Shown here: piece by piece, positions 8,330 through 15,371 of the stretch
Position numbering within the stretch: the stretch's first letter is position 1
How the letters are laid out: each line of letters starts with the position of its first letter
Origin: Bacillota bacterium
Lineage (GTDB): Bacteria; Bacillota_E; JAJZYS01; JAJYTV01
Direction of reading: 5' to 3'
Assembly: GCA_021845645.1 (NCBI GenBank)
Contig: JAJZVM010000059.1
Location: forward strand, 1 to 23,408
Length of the DNA: 23,408 nt
The notes under the pieces: generated by a model
Seen by the model: only the letters and a program-made list of their open reading frames with translations
Database searches by the model: none
What the model was told of the DNA's origin: nothing
Program-made: the position numbers and the translations under genes

Positions 8330-9007
8330 CTGAGCACGATCTCCCTGCCACTCGCCTTCCTGGGCGGAATCCTGTCCTTCGCCTCCCCCTGCGTACTACC
8401 TCTGCTGCCGAGCTATCTCGCCCTCCTGGCGGCAGGCGGCGAAGGCAAGAGGTTCGTTCGCATCGTCAACGCAAGCGGCTTCGTCACCGGCTTCGGCGTC
8501 GTCTTCATCCTGCTCGGCCTCAGCGCGACGGTGCTCGGCCAGGTCCTGGCCCACGAACGCGAGCTGCTGCGCAATGTGGGCGGCGTCCTTGTCATCCTGT
8601 TCGGCCTGTTCATGCTCGGTCTTCAGCCGAGCGTGCTCATGCGCGACATGCGCATGCACTACACGCCGAAGCAGATGGGCTTCGGCAGCGCCGTACTGGT
8701 CGGGGCCGCCTTCGGCTTCGGCTGGACGGCCTGCGTCACGCCCTGGCTCGGCAGCATCCTCGTCCTGGCGGCGCAGACGGCCAGCTGGCAGCGGGGTGGT
8801 ATCCTGCTCGTGGCCTACGCGCTCGGTCTCGGCGTGCCGTTCCTGCTGCTCGGACTCCTCGCCGACCGCCTTGTCGACCGCCTCGCGGCTCTGCGGCGCC
8901 ACACGCGGCTCCTTGAACAGATCGGCGGCGCCCTGCTGGTCCTGCTCGGCGTCGTCATGCTGACAGGCATGCTGCAGCGACTCTCCGGCCTCGGCAGCTT
9001 CTTCTGA
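8330..9007 (+). CDS. ccdA: Cytochrome c biogenesis/thiol-reductant transporter CcdA, non-canonical start
   Basis: CcdA-family membrane protein that passes reducing power from cytoplasmic thioredoxin to extracytoplasmic thiols (cytochrome c maturation, disulfide reduction). It has about six membrane segments. TM1 has FLGGILSFASPCVLPLLPSY, with the first conserved Cys in SPC. The fourth segment has FGFGWTACVTPWLGSIL, with the second Cys. The frame opens after TGA 8327-8329 and contains no ATG, GTG or TTG before codon 68 (GTG 8531), which would remove two membrane segments and the first Cys. Possible starts are CTG 8330, ACG 8336 and ATC 8339, near a GGGGTGA element (8323-8329). With CTG the length is 225 residues, typical for CcdA. 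trxB, whose product feeds thioredoxin, lies 2.8 kb away. Confidence 0.88.
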   Translation: MSTISLPLAFLGGILSFASPCVLPLLPSYLALLAAGGEGKRFVRIVNASGFVTGFGVVFILLGLSATVLGQVLAHERELLRNVGGVLVILFGLFMLGLQPSVLMRDMRMHYTPKQMGFGSAVLVGAAFGFGWTACVTPWLGSILVLAAQTASWQRGGILLVAYALGLGVPFLLLGLLADRLVDRLAALRRHTRLLEQIGGALLVLLGVVMLTGMLQRLSGLGSFF

Positions 9008-9052
9008 CCGCATCGGCGTTGGCGCCGCTGCGCGACAGGGGGCGGTCGCCAT

Positions 9053-9068
9053 GGACGCTGCGGCGTCC
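9053..9068. other. Small hairpin between convergent genes
   Basis: GGACGC-TGCG-GCGTCC, a 6-bp stem with a 4-nt loop in the 74-bp gap between ccdA and the convergent small gene. There is no U-tract. It is a weak candidate for a shared terminator. Confidence 0.25.
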
Positions 9069-9081
9069 GGCCCTCGGCCTG

Positions 9082-9279
9082 CTAATCCGCCTCGGCGGCC
9101 TCGATCGAGCGCAGCACATGCCAAGGGTAGAACGTCAGGCGATCCGCCCGCCGGACCACGACGCCCAGGCTGTCGTAGCCATCCAGGAAACCCTCTGCCG
9201 AAGCGGACTCGACCCGCGCGAAGTGCAACCTGATCGGCTTGCCGAGGAGTTCCTGCAGGAATCTCTGGGGAGCTGGCAT
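9082..9279 (-). CDS. Small conserved-looking protein, possible Sm-like fold
   Basis: 65 residues from ATG 9279, with AGGAGG 7 nt upstream. An open stretch of 7 codons further upstream is ignored. The sequence begins MPAPQRFLQELLGKPIRLHF and then alternates short hydrophobic strands and polar turns: SAEGFLDGYDSLGVVVRR, LTFYPWHVLRSIEAAE. One helix followed by about five strands, with a Gly-Asp turn and a final LRSI-type strand, recalls Sm/Hfq-like small beta barrels. I do not recognise a named family, so this is fold inference only. It stands alone, convergent with ccdA and 104 bp downstream of the soluble chemoreceptor, with which it may be cotranscribed. The excellent ribosome site argues that it is real. 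Confidence 0.7.
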   Translation of the reverse strand: MPAPQRFLQELLGKPIRLHFARVESASAEGFLDGYDSLGVVVRRADRLTFYPWHVLRSIEAAEAD

Positions 9280-9382
9280 CGGACACCTCCTCGCTTGCAC
9301 GGCTCAGTTCGGTTGCGGCGGTTCGCACTCCTACGTACCGGTCCGCTTGGCCCCGCGCGAGACGCGGCGTGCCCCACACCAC

Positions 9383-11194
9383 CTAGGCTACCTGCAGGCG
9401 GCCGGACGGGTCGATCCGCACCACCCAGCGCAGCGCCGCCACCGGGCGCCCGTGCGCCCAGACCGGCACCGCCACCTCGAGCAGCACCTCGCCCGTGTCG
9501 CGCCGATAGACGCTTGTCCTGAAGCGACCGTCGTCTTGCTGCGGCGCGTATTGCCAGAGCGTCGCATAGGGCGTCCGCGCCTGCAGTCGCATGCCCGTCT
9601 CGTCAAGGCCCACCCGGGCGGAGGCGAGGCTGGCCGCGTCGTCGTAAAGCCTCTTGATCCGATTGCCTGTCGCGTCCTTGCGCGGATCGCCCGTCCAGTC
9701 CCGCCTGCAGGCGAGATCCTGCATGATGGAGAGGCCGTTGAGATCGAAGAAGGCGACGGTGCCCGTCTCCGGGTGGCGTCGGCAAATCTCGTCCACGATC
9801 GGGGCAAGCTCCTCGTCGATCCGCTGGTCCCAGCCTGACGCCAGCTTGGGCGGCTGGAACTGCGCGCCGTGTGGAACCCGGAAGAGCCGCTCGAGGCTCG
9901 AGACATCCTCAAGGGAACGCAGCTCGCGGTACGCCGTCAGTTCGTAGTCGCGCAGCGAGAGTTGCTCGAAGATCGGTTGCGCCCGGCGGACCGCATCCTT
10001 CGCGTCATGTGCGAGGGCGATGATCATCGATCCCTGGCTGTCTCCCTTGACCGACCCGGCGACGTCCTGCGCCATCAGGCGCAGGATCGCGGACATGCCT
10101 GCAAGGCGGTCGGCATGCCCCGCGAGCGCGTCGACGTGGCCGCCCGTGGCTTCGGCCGCCAGCCCGTCCGCGGCGGTGACGCGCGACATCTCCTCGAGCT
10201 GCGTCCGCACGCCCTCGACGCTGGCCGTGACCTCTTCCGCGATGGCGGCGTTCTCCTGGGAGACGGCCGCGACGCTGCCCAGTTCCTGCGAGGCCGTGCC
10301 AAGCTTGGCGGCCACCCGCGAGAAGCTCTGCCCCATGCCCCCGACCTGGTCCCGGGTGCCCTCCAGCAGGCCGACCATGCGCGTCAGCGTGCCCTCGGCA
10401 CCGCTCGACTTGGCCGCCGCCTCGCCGACCGAGCCTGCCACCCGGTCCACGACCAGGCTGACCCGCTGGATCGCCTGATCGATCAGCTTGATGCGATCGC
10501 CTGTCTCCGCAACCTGCACCTTGGACTGCTCGGCGAGCTTGCGCACCGCTTCCGCGACGACCGCGAACCCGCGGCCGTGCTCGCCCGCGCGCGCGGCCTC
10601 GATCGAGGCATTGAGCGACAGCAGATTTGTCTGGCCGGCAATCCCCAGGATGTTATCCGAAATGCCCTCGATACCTTGCGCCGCGTCGCGCAGTCGCCCA
10701 AGCTCGTCGCGCACCTCCTGCATGGACTGCGCCACACCCTGCACGGCCGACAACACGTCGGCGAGCTCGCGCCGCTGCCGATCGAGGTCTGTCACGCCAT
10801 CGGCGATGAAGCGCGCGACCTCGCGCGAGCGCTCTTCCACGCCGCCGCCTTCCGTCGCCACCTCCTGCACCAGGGAAAGAGCGGCCGACGTTGCGTTGGC
10901 CTGCTCCGTCGCGCCGGTCGCCACCTGGCTGAAGGCCTGCGACAGCATACCGAGGTTGTCCTCGACACGCCTGAGCATCTCTGGACGCTGCACGGTGCTG
11001 TCGCGCAGGTCATCGACCGCCTGGCGCGCCTCGCCGATGCGCCGCGCCATGTCCTGGGCACCCTCGTTCAGGGATCCCATTGCGTCGGCGATCGACACAG
11101 CAAGGGAGACGGCGTCCTGCGCCGCTCCCCGGTCCTGCGGATGCTCGGATCCGGTCGGAGCCGAGTCGAGCGTATGGCGCCGAAGAGACAACAT
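9383..11194 (-). CDS. Soluble chemoreceptor with C-terminal Cache-like sensor domain
   Basis: About 603 residues with no membrane segment. The N-terminal two thirds are a signalling coiled coil with the chemoreceptor hairpin tip ([20 protein letters not shown], then [20 protein letters not shown]). The C-terminal ~170 residues form a globular domain: [70 protein letters not shown]. The TGDP...NRxKR and RDTGE...VPV pattern matches the Cache-like domain found C-terminally in many cytoplasmic receptors of other bacteria (family memory). ATG 11194 is preferred; TTG 11218 would add eight residues. The gene is monocistronic or cotranscribed with the small gene after it. It probably senses an intracellular or metabolic signal (inference). 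Confidence 0.88.
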   Translation of the reverse strand: MLSLRRHTLDSAPTGSEHPQDRGAAQDAVSLAVSIADAMGSLNEGAQDMARRIGEARQAVDDLRDSTVQRPEMLRRVEDNLGMLSQAFSQVATGATEQANATSAALSLVQEVATEGGGVEERSREVARFIADGVTDLDRQRRELADVLSAVQGVAQSMQEVRDELGRLRDAAQGIEGISDNILGIAGQTNLLSLNASIEAARAGEHGRGFAVVAEAVRKLAEQSKVQVAETGDRIKLIDQAIQRVSLVVDRVAGSVGEAAAKSSGAEGTLTRMVGLLEGTRDQVGGMGQSFSRVAAKLGTASQELGSVAAVSQENAAIAEEVTASVEGVRTQLEEMSRVTAADGLAAEATGGHVDALAGHADRLAGMSAILRLMAQDVAGSVKGDSQGSMIIALAHDAKDAVRRAQPIFEQLSLRDYELTAYRELRSLEDVSSLERLFRVPHGAQFQPPKLASGWDQRIDEELAPIVDEICRRHPETGTVAFFDLNGLSIMQDLACRRDWTGDPRKDATGNRIKRLYDDAASLASARVGLDETGMRLQARTPYATLWQYAPQQDDGRFRTSVYRRDTGEVLLEVAVPVWAHGRPVAALRWVVRIDPSGRLQVA

Positions 11195-11269
11195 CTTCCG
11201 GATCACCCTCTTGGCCAATTGTTAGGGTACAACTTCACCCCAGTAAAGTCCGATGGCCCACTATCTGAC

Positions 11270-11285
11270 TGGTCCATTTGGACAT
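11270..11285. promoter_or_regulatory. Operator-like palindrome A upstream of the soluble chemoreceptor
   Basis: GTCCA-TT-TGGAC (11272-11283) within TGGTCCATTTGGACAT. It is related in pattern to the stronger palindrome centred 32 bp away. A half-site TGGCCCA lies next to it at 11254-11260. Confidence 0.45.
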
Positions 11286-11300
11286 GTTCCTTTTGGCACA

Positions 11301-11318
11301 ATGGCCCATATGGGCCAT
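11301..11318. promoter_or_regulatory. Operator-like palindrome B, ATGGCCCAT-ATGGGCCAT
   Basis: A perfect 18-bp palindrome about 105 bp upstream of the soluble chemoreceptor start. Its core GGCCCA-NN-TGGGCC recurs upstream of the MFS gene (18802-18815). The centre lies 32 bp, about three helical turns, from palindrome A. Confidence 0.55.
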
Positions 11319-11329
11319 ACGCCCACCCG

Positions 11330-11760
11330 TCCTTTGCCCTGCATCCTTCGGCAGCCCACGCGTTCGATCAGGCTCCAATCCGGGCGGCTGCGCGTTGCAC
11401 GCGCCTGTCCGCCTGCCGATCTCGCGGAGTTCGCGGCTCGAGCCTTGGCGACGAGGTTCGGCCGGTCTACCCCGGCGTTCGGGCCTTCCTCCGCTTGGCG
11501 GGGTGCCACGCCTTCGGCTGACCCCTGCCGGGTCAGTCCTCCTTCCCATCTACTGCAGCGCCCTTTGGCAGCCTTGCGTTTCGCCGTGTTCAGCCCGTTC
11601 ACCCCCAAGCGGCGCGGTCTCTATGGGCTTCAGGTGCCTTGGTGCGTCATCTTGCCTCGGACTGCCCTGGATCCCGACTCGTGGCTGACGCCCGTGCCTA
11701 GGGCCAGCGGGCCCGTGCCGCCCTGCCCACAGACTTCCACCGCCAAACCGATGCCCACGC
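11330..11760 (-). ncRNA. Candidate structured RNA of unknown class
   Basis: About 430 bp with no credible gene. Read leftward it is purine-rich with A-rich joints between short GC helices, as structured RNAs are: GGGGGTGAACGGGCTGAACA, CGGCGAAACGCAAGGC and GGAGGAAGGCCCGAACG. Visible hairpins are CTGACCC/GGGTCAG (11519-11537) and GCGCGT/ACGCGC (11389-11403). A longer-range CAGCC/GGCTG pair and a GCGTCA/TGACGC pair (near 11645 and 11685) are also present. The style recalls domain I of group II introns, but I see no domain V and no reverse transcriptase. It lies between the trxB terminator-like hairpin and the soluble chemoreceptor promoter region. Class and boundaries are unknown. Confidence 0.35.
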
Positions 11761-11775
11761 CGAGCGCACTAGAGA

Positions 11776-11807
11776 AGGGGACCTGCCCCTTGCGAGGCAG
11801 GTCCCCT
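11776..11807 (-). terminator. Terminator-like hairpin after trxB
   Basis: A 12-bp perfect stem (core GGGGACCTGCC/GGCAGGTCCCC) with the 8-nt loop CCTTGCGA, 27 bp past the trxB stop. Leftward, the stem is followed by TCTCT rather than a full U-tract. Confidence 0.65.
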
Positions 11808-11833
11808 CTCACGAACGGCTCCAGGGTGCGAGT

Positions 11834-12766
11834 CTAGCCGAGACCGCTCGCACCGAGCCAGCGTTCCGCCTCGAGCGCGGCCTGGCAGCCCATGCCGGCT
11901 GCAGTGACCGCCTGGCGGTAAACGTGATCCCGCACGTCACCCGCGGCGAAAATGCCGGCCACGTGGGTCACGACGCCTTCCTTCAGGTACCCTTGCTCGT
12001 CGAGATCCAGGACGCCCTTGGCGAACTGCGTGTTGGGGACGTGCCCGATGGCGATGAACAGGCCGTCGACGTCGAGCGTCTCTTCGGCGCCCGTCTCGAC
12101 ATCCTTCAGTTTGAGCCCCTTGAGGCCCTCCTCCGGCTCACCGAGGATCTCCTCGATGGTCGTGTTCCAGTGGAATTTGATCTTTGGCTCGTCGAAGGCG
12201 CGCTTCTGCATGATCTTTGAGGCGCGCAGGGTGTCGCGCCTGTGGATGAGGTGAACCTCCGTAGCGAAGCGCGTCAGGAAGAGGCCCTCCTCGACGGCCG
12301 AGTCTCCGCCGCCGATCACCGCCACCTTGAGTCCGCGGTAGAACGCGCCGTCGCACGTGGCGCAGGTTGAAACGCCGTGGCCGATGTACTCGCGCTCGCG
12401 AGGCAACCCCGGCCAGCGCGCTGTCGCGCCGGTCGCGATGATGACGGAACTGGCCTTGATGGTGCGGCCATCGTCGAGCACGACGCTGTGCGGCGATCCG
12501 GGCTCTATGCGCTCGACGCGCCCTCCCTCGTACCGAGCGCCGAAGCGCTCGGCCTGCTGTCGCATGTTCTGCACGAGATCGAAGCCATTGATGCCCTCGA
12601 CAAATCCGGGGTAGTTCTCCACCTCGGATGTTAGGGACAGCTGCCCACCCGGTTCGTCGCCTTCGAGCACGAGCGGCTTCAAGTTGGCGCGGGCGGTGTA
12701 AATGGCCGCGGTCAGGCCGGCGATGCCTGACCCGATCACCAGGACCTTCTCCGCTTCCTCGGACAC
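11834..12766 (-). CDS. trxB: Thioredoxin-disulfide reductase
   Basis: A 310-residue flavoprotein that reduces thioredoxin with NADPH. It has an N-terminal FAD site (VLVIGSGIAGLTAAIYTARA, residues 8-27), the redox-active CATC (135-138), an NADPH site (VAVIGGGDSAVEEGLFLTR, about 148-166) with HRRD after it, and a C-terminal FAD motif (GIFAAGDVRDHVYRQAVTAA). Length and motif order are those of low-molecular-weight TrxB. The start is GTG 12766 with AAGGAGGG 7 nt upstream. It is transcribed alone leftward, ends at a strong hairpin, and is divergent from lgt. It is the likely source of electrons, through thioredoxin, for the CcdA encoded nearby. Confidence 0.95.
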   Translation of the reverse strand: MSEEAEKVLVIGSGIAGLTAAIYTARANLKPLVLEGDEPGGQLSLTSEVENYPGFVEGINGFDLVQNMRQQAERFGARYEGGRVERIEPGSPHSVVLDDGRTIKASSVIIATGATARWPGLPREREYIGHGVSTCATCDGAFYRGLKVAVIGGGDSAVEEGLFLTRFATEVHLIHRRDTLRASKIMQKRAFDEPKIKFHWNTTIEEILGEPEEGLKGLKLKDVETGAEETLDVDGLFIAIGHVPNTQFAKGVLDLDEQGYLKEGVVTHVAGIFAAGDVRDHVYRQAVTAAGMGCQAALEAERWLGASGLG

Positions 12767-13078
12767 GGGAGTTCCCTCCTTAGACCTTGCGCATCCTAGA
12801 GTAGACCATTGCGGATACTATGCCAAGTATGCTGCGGTAGCCCCCGTCTGTTTCCGACTCGGCACCTTGGCTCACAACAGGTATCCGTCTGTAGTGTGTG
12901 CCGGCGGCCGCTCGCCAAGCCTGCGCGACGCTCGGCTGGGGCTGACGGCCGATTGTCCGTGTTGCCTGGACAGGCTGATGCCCGAGCCACGATAATGGGC
13001 CGGGACGACTCAGCTGGATTCGCCAGAAATCACGGCGGGGGGAGGGTCCGCGCCCTGGCGGCCGCGGGCAGAAAAGCC
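12767..13078. other. Divergent trxB-lgt intergenic region
   Basis: About 310 bp. It holds the trxB ribosome site, an ATACT-N6-AGTAT inverted repeat at 12815-12830, a possible rightward promoter, an ATGGGCC motif at 12994-13000, and a long leader before lgt. No gene with a plausible product is seen on either strand. A frame open from 12809 into lgt shows no protein-like character before 13079. Confidence 0.5.
12867..12895 (+). promoter_or_regulatory. Putative promoter of lgt-nfu
   Basis: TTGGCT (12867-12872), a 17-bp spacer and TGTAGT (12890-12895). This would give a leader of roughly 175 nt. Pattern match only. Confidence 0.35.
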
Positions 13079-13885
13079 ATGTATCTGCCACAGCTTCACC
13101 CGTACATCATTCAGTTCGCGAACGGCTTCGGCATCCGCTGGTACGGGTTCTTCATGGCCGTTTCGATGCTCCTCGGCGCCAGTTATATGGTACGCGAGGG
13201 CCTTCGCCGCGGCTGGACCGAGAACGCGATCACATCCGTCGCCATCTGGGGAATCGTTGGCGGCGTAGTCGGCGCGAGACTCGTCTTCGTCTTCGCGAAC
13301 GATCCCCTCTGGATCGTCCACGACCCACTTCAAGTCTTCTATATCTGGCAAGGCGGCCTCGCCTGGGACGGCGGACTGCTTGGCGGGCTGCTTGGCGGCT
13401 ACCTCAGCTGCCGCAGCAACCACCTCCCGTTCCAGGCCCTGCTCGATCTCGCCGTGCCAGGACTGTCCATCGGCTACATCCTGGTACGCATCGGCAATAT
13501 CTTCAACCATGAGGTTTTGGGCAGGTTCACCGGCATGGGCTTCCGTTGGCCCGCGCAGCTCATCGGCTCCGCGATCGGCCTCGTGCTGCTGCTGCGCTAC
13601 TTCTACATCCGCCGCAAGTACGGCGAACTGCCGAACGGCTACCAGTTCTGGACGTTCAACCTCTGGTATCAGCTGTTCCGCGGCCTGATCGAGGAGGCCG
13701 TGCGGCAAAACCCGCTCTACGGCATCGTCTACGTCAACCATTACCTCGGCGTGGGCTTCATGACGCTCGAACAGTGGTTCACTCCGCTCATCCTCCTCGT
13801 CGCCGGCTACATGTACTTCCGGGTCATGCGGCACTGGCGGGCCAACGAAGGAGGCACCGCTTCACCCGACAAGGCTCCCTCCTAA
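13079..13885 (+). CDS. lgt: Prolipoprotein diacylglyceryl transferase
   Basis: Lgt moves diacylglycerol from phosphatidylglycerol to the lipobox cysteine of prolipoproteins in the membrane. 268 residues with about seven membrane segments. Seen are the N-terminal GIRWYGFFMAVS, then IVGGVVGARLVFVF, WQGGLAWDGGLLGGLLGGYL, and the signature ILVRIGNIFNHEVLGR with the conserved Arg, Asn and Glu. The position of E. coli His103 (HGG) is Asp here (WDGG); this site varies in the family. ATG 13079 gives a normal length but has no good ribosome site. GGAGG at 13041-13045 instead sits 9 nt before an in-frame CTG (13055), adding eight residues. nfu follows 43 bp later, or 52 bp if that gene starts at its TTG, and shares its terminator. 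Confidence 0.95.
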   Translation: MYLPQLHPYIIQFANGFGIRWYGFFMAVSMLLGASYMVREGLRRGWTENAITSVAIWGIVGGVVGARLVFVFANDPLWIVHDPLQVFYIWQGGLAWDGGLLGGLLGGYLSCRSNHLPFQALLDLAVPGLSIGYILVRIGNIFNHEVLGRFTGMGFRWPAQLIGSAIGLVLLLRYFYIRRKYGELPNGYQFWTFNLWYQLFRGLIEEAVRQNPLYGIVYVNHYLGVGFMTLEQWFTPLILLVAGYMYFRVMRHWRANEGGTASPDKAPS

Positions 13886-13928
13886 GCGAACATGCGCACC
13901 CGCATGGTAAAATCCATAGTGGGGGAGC

Positions 13929-14159
13929 GTGATCGCGTTGCTCGAAGAAGTTCAGCGGGTGATCGAGGAGATGCGGCCGCTGCTGCACATGGACGGCGGC
14001 GACGTCGAACTCGTCGATGTGCAGGGTGGAGACGTCTTCGTGCGCCTCAAGGGCCATTGCATAGGCTGCCCGATCTCCGCCATGACGGTGAAGCAAGGTC
14101 TCGAGGTGGCCTTGCGCCAGCAGGTGGCCGGCGTGGAGCGCGTGCTGGCCGTTTCCTGA
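13929..14159 (+). CDS. NFU-type iron-sulfur cluster scaffold protein
   Basis: A 76-residue NifU C-terminal (NFU) domain protein that carries and hands on Fe-S clusters. The domain fills the whole protein: VQRVIEEMRPLLHMDGGDVE, VDVQGGDVFVRLKGHC, and the cluster-binding CIGCP (two Cys, C-x-x-C), followed by SAMTVKQGLEVALRQQVAGV. GTG 13929 lies directly after GGGGGAGC, which is very close for a ribosome site. TTG 13938, giving LLEEVQ..., has a better 10-nt spacing and gives a typical family start. It is cotranscribed with lgt and closed by a strong terminator. A DUF59-type Fe-S assembly factor is encoded 4.3 kb away. Confidence 0.9.
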   Translation: MIALLEEVQRVIEEMRPLLHMDGGDVELVDVQGGDVFVRLKGHCIGCPISAMTVKQGLEVALRQQVAGVERVLAVS

Positions 14160-14168
14160 ACGAACGAC

Positions 14169-14213
14169 AGCGAGGGGACCGGCTGCCAAGGGCAGCCTGC
14201 CCCCTCGCTTTTT
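14169..14213 (+). terminator. Rho-independent terminator of lgt-nfu
   Basis: A two-tier hairpin. The outer stem is AGCGAGGGG/CCCCTCGCT and the inner stem GGCTGCC-AAG-GGCAGCC, followed by TTTTT at 14209-14213, 10 bp past the nfu stop. It is the only hairpin in the window with a classic T-run. Confidence 0.9.
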
Positions 14214-14345
14214 CCCCAAAAACGGCTTTGCCAGTCTTCGCCCGCCGCAGCCCTTTCATCCCGTGCACGGCATTTTCCTCAGAGGATCCTGATGCCCTTG
14301 GCGCATACTGGCTCTAACACGACGATCCAGTAGGAGGAACCGGAC

Positions 14346-14417
14346 ATGTATCCTGCGCGCCTTGGGCGAACCCGTCGTCGTCTTGGGCGGGCCCTTGCCG
14401 CCCGGCTGCCGTCATGA
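14346..14417 (+). CDS. Short leader ORF coupled to the deacetylase
   Basis: 23 codons encoding MYPARLGRTRRRLGRALAAR followed by LPS, strongly basic. A perfect AGGAGG (14332-14337) precedes its ATG by 8 nt. Its stop overlaps the deacetylase start as ATGA. The deacetylase itself has no ribosome site, so ribosomes most likely reach it through this ORF. It may be a leader peptide, or only a coupling device. The alternative is a sequencing frameshift that would join it to the deacetylase as an N-terminal extension. Confidence 0.5.
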   Translation: MYPARLGRTRRRLGRALAARLPS

Positions 14418-15196
14418 GTCTGCGCGCACTGCCGCTGGTCGCCGTGCTGATGTTCCACGCCATCGGCAATCCTGGCCCGTACACCTTGTCGCAACGCGCC
14501 TTCGCGGCCTGCCTCTCGACCTTGCGCACCGAACAGGTGGATGTGCTCACCTTGGGCCAGTTCCAGCGCTACATGCGGGGCAGGTTCGACCCGCGCAGGC
14601 CCAGCGTCCTGCTGACCTTCGACGACGGCAGCCGTTCGGACTACACGGTTGCAACCCCGATTCTGCGCCGCTTCCACGACCACGCGGTCGCATTCCTGAT
14701 CGGACACCGCATCGGCCGCGATCCGAGCAGCCTCACGCCGTTCGAGGTCCGGGAGATGGCAAAGACGGGCCTCTGGGACTTCGGCTCGCACACGTACAAC
14801 CTGCACTCGGGATACGGCGAGCACCAGAACCTGCACTACTATGCGCTGCACCACATCAGCGCCCGCCGCACGCTGAGTGGGGACATCGCGCACCAATACG
14901 CCACCTTCCGCCGGCTGGGCTTGCCGCGGCCAGAGGCTTTTGCCTTCCCGTTCGGCTTTTACACACGGCAAGACTTTCGCCAGCTGCACCGACACTTCCC
15001 TCTCCTCTTCACCTCGCAAAGCGGCTATGCCCGGCCTGGGCAGAGCGCAATCCCGCGGTTCAACATAGGCAGCGATTTCGCCGGCGTCCCGCGCCTCGTG
15101 GACCTAGTCGCGGCGATGCTGCACACAAGGCCGCTGGCAGTGCTGCGGCACGAGCGGGCCGCAGCACTGCCAGCGCACCTCGCGCACGGCGTTTGA
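14414..15196 (+). CDS. Polysaccharide deacetylase (NodB/CE4 family)
   Basis: A 260-residue CE4-type metal-dependent deacetylase acting on N-acetylated sugars of peptidoglycan or exopolysaccharide. It has an early motif LPLVAVLMFHAIG (residues 6-18), motif 1 VLLTFDDGSRSDYT (65-78) with the catalytic and metal Asp pair, motif 2 FGSHTYNLHS (123-132) with the two metal His, and motif 3 EAFAFPFGFYT (174-184). The arrangement, starting directly with the MFH motif, resembles PgaB/IcaB-like enzymes. No signal peptide is visible from this start; the preceding 23-codon ORF is basic. An 18-bp perfect inverted repeat lies in its last 65 bases. A downstream SLH gene and surface-protein genes suggest an envelope role. 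Confidence 0.9.
   Translation: MSLRALPLVAVLMFHAIGNPGPYTLSQRAFAACLSTLRTEQVDVLTLGQFQRYMRGRFDPRRPSVLLTFDDGSRSDYTVATPILRRFHDHAVAFLIGHRIGRDPSSLTPFEVREMAKTGLWDFGSHTYNLHSGYGEHQNLHYYALHHISARRTLSGDIAHQYATFRRLGLPRPEAFAFPFGFYTRQDFRQLHRHFPLLFTSQSGYARPGQSAIPRFNIGSDFAGVPRLVDLVAAMLHTRPLAVLRHERAAALPAHLAHGV
15132..15175. repeat. 18-bp perfect inverted repeat inside the deacetylase 3' end
   Basis: Arms CGCTGGCAGTGCTGCGGC (15132-15149) and its exact complement (15158-15175) with the 8-nt loop ACGAGCGG. It ends 18 bp before the deacetylase stop codon. It would form a very stable RNA hairpin. No T-run follows. Confidence 0.9.
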
Positions 15197-15284
15197 GCAG
15201 GTTTCCCCTCTGGGCCCCGTCCGTGCGCCGCATGGCTCGGCCCGAGCCGCCAGGCTCCCCGCGGTCCGGCTCGCTCACCACCGC

Positions 15285-15308
15285 ACAGCCTGCGGCTGTC
15301 CCCCTTTT
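15285..15308 (+). terminator. Weak terminator-like hairpin after the deacetylase
   Basis: ACAGCC-TGC-GGCTGT (15285-15299) followed by CCCCCTTTT. Short stem with an imperfect T-run, 89 bp past the stop. Confidence 0.35.
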
Positions 15309-15371
15309 CCAGGAATTTGGCCCATTCATGTCGAATGATGGTGTTAACCACGTCGACATGGAGGCTTTGCC

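Noticed and set aside
8396..9382. A 328-codon minus-strand frame over ccdA
   Set aside because: Antisense to ccdA membrane segments; its sequence is compositionally biased and matches no family.
9869..11521. A 550-codon plus-strand frame
   Set aside because: It is a shadow of the soluble chemoreceptor, whose signalling hairpin is unmistakable on the other strand.
11330..11760. A definite group II intron call
   Set aside because: The style is suggestive, but no domain V, no conserved GTGYG 5' end and no reverse transcriptase were seen, so it is kept as an unclassified candidate.
11253..11837. A 194-codon plus-strand gene between the chemoreceptor and trxB
   Set aside because: No family resemblance, no ribosome site, and it would read through two operator-like palindromes and the trxB terminator hairpin. 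The opposite strand has RNA-like character instead.
15234..15248. GGCTCGG-C-CCGAGCC palindrome after the deacetylase
   Set aside because: A short GC palindrome in GC-rich DNA with no second copy and no clear promoter next to it.
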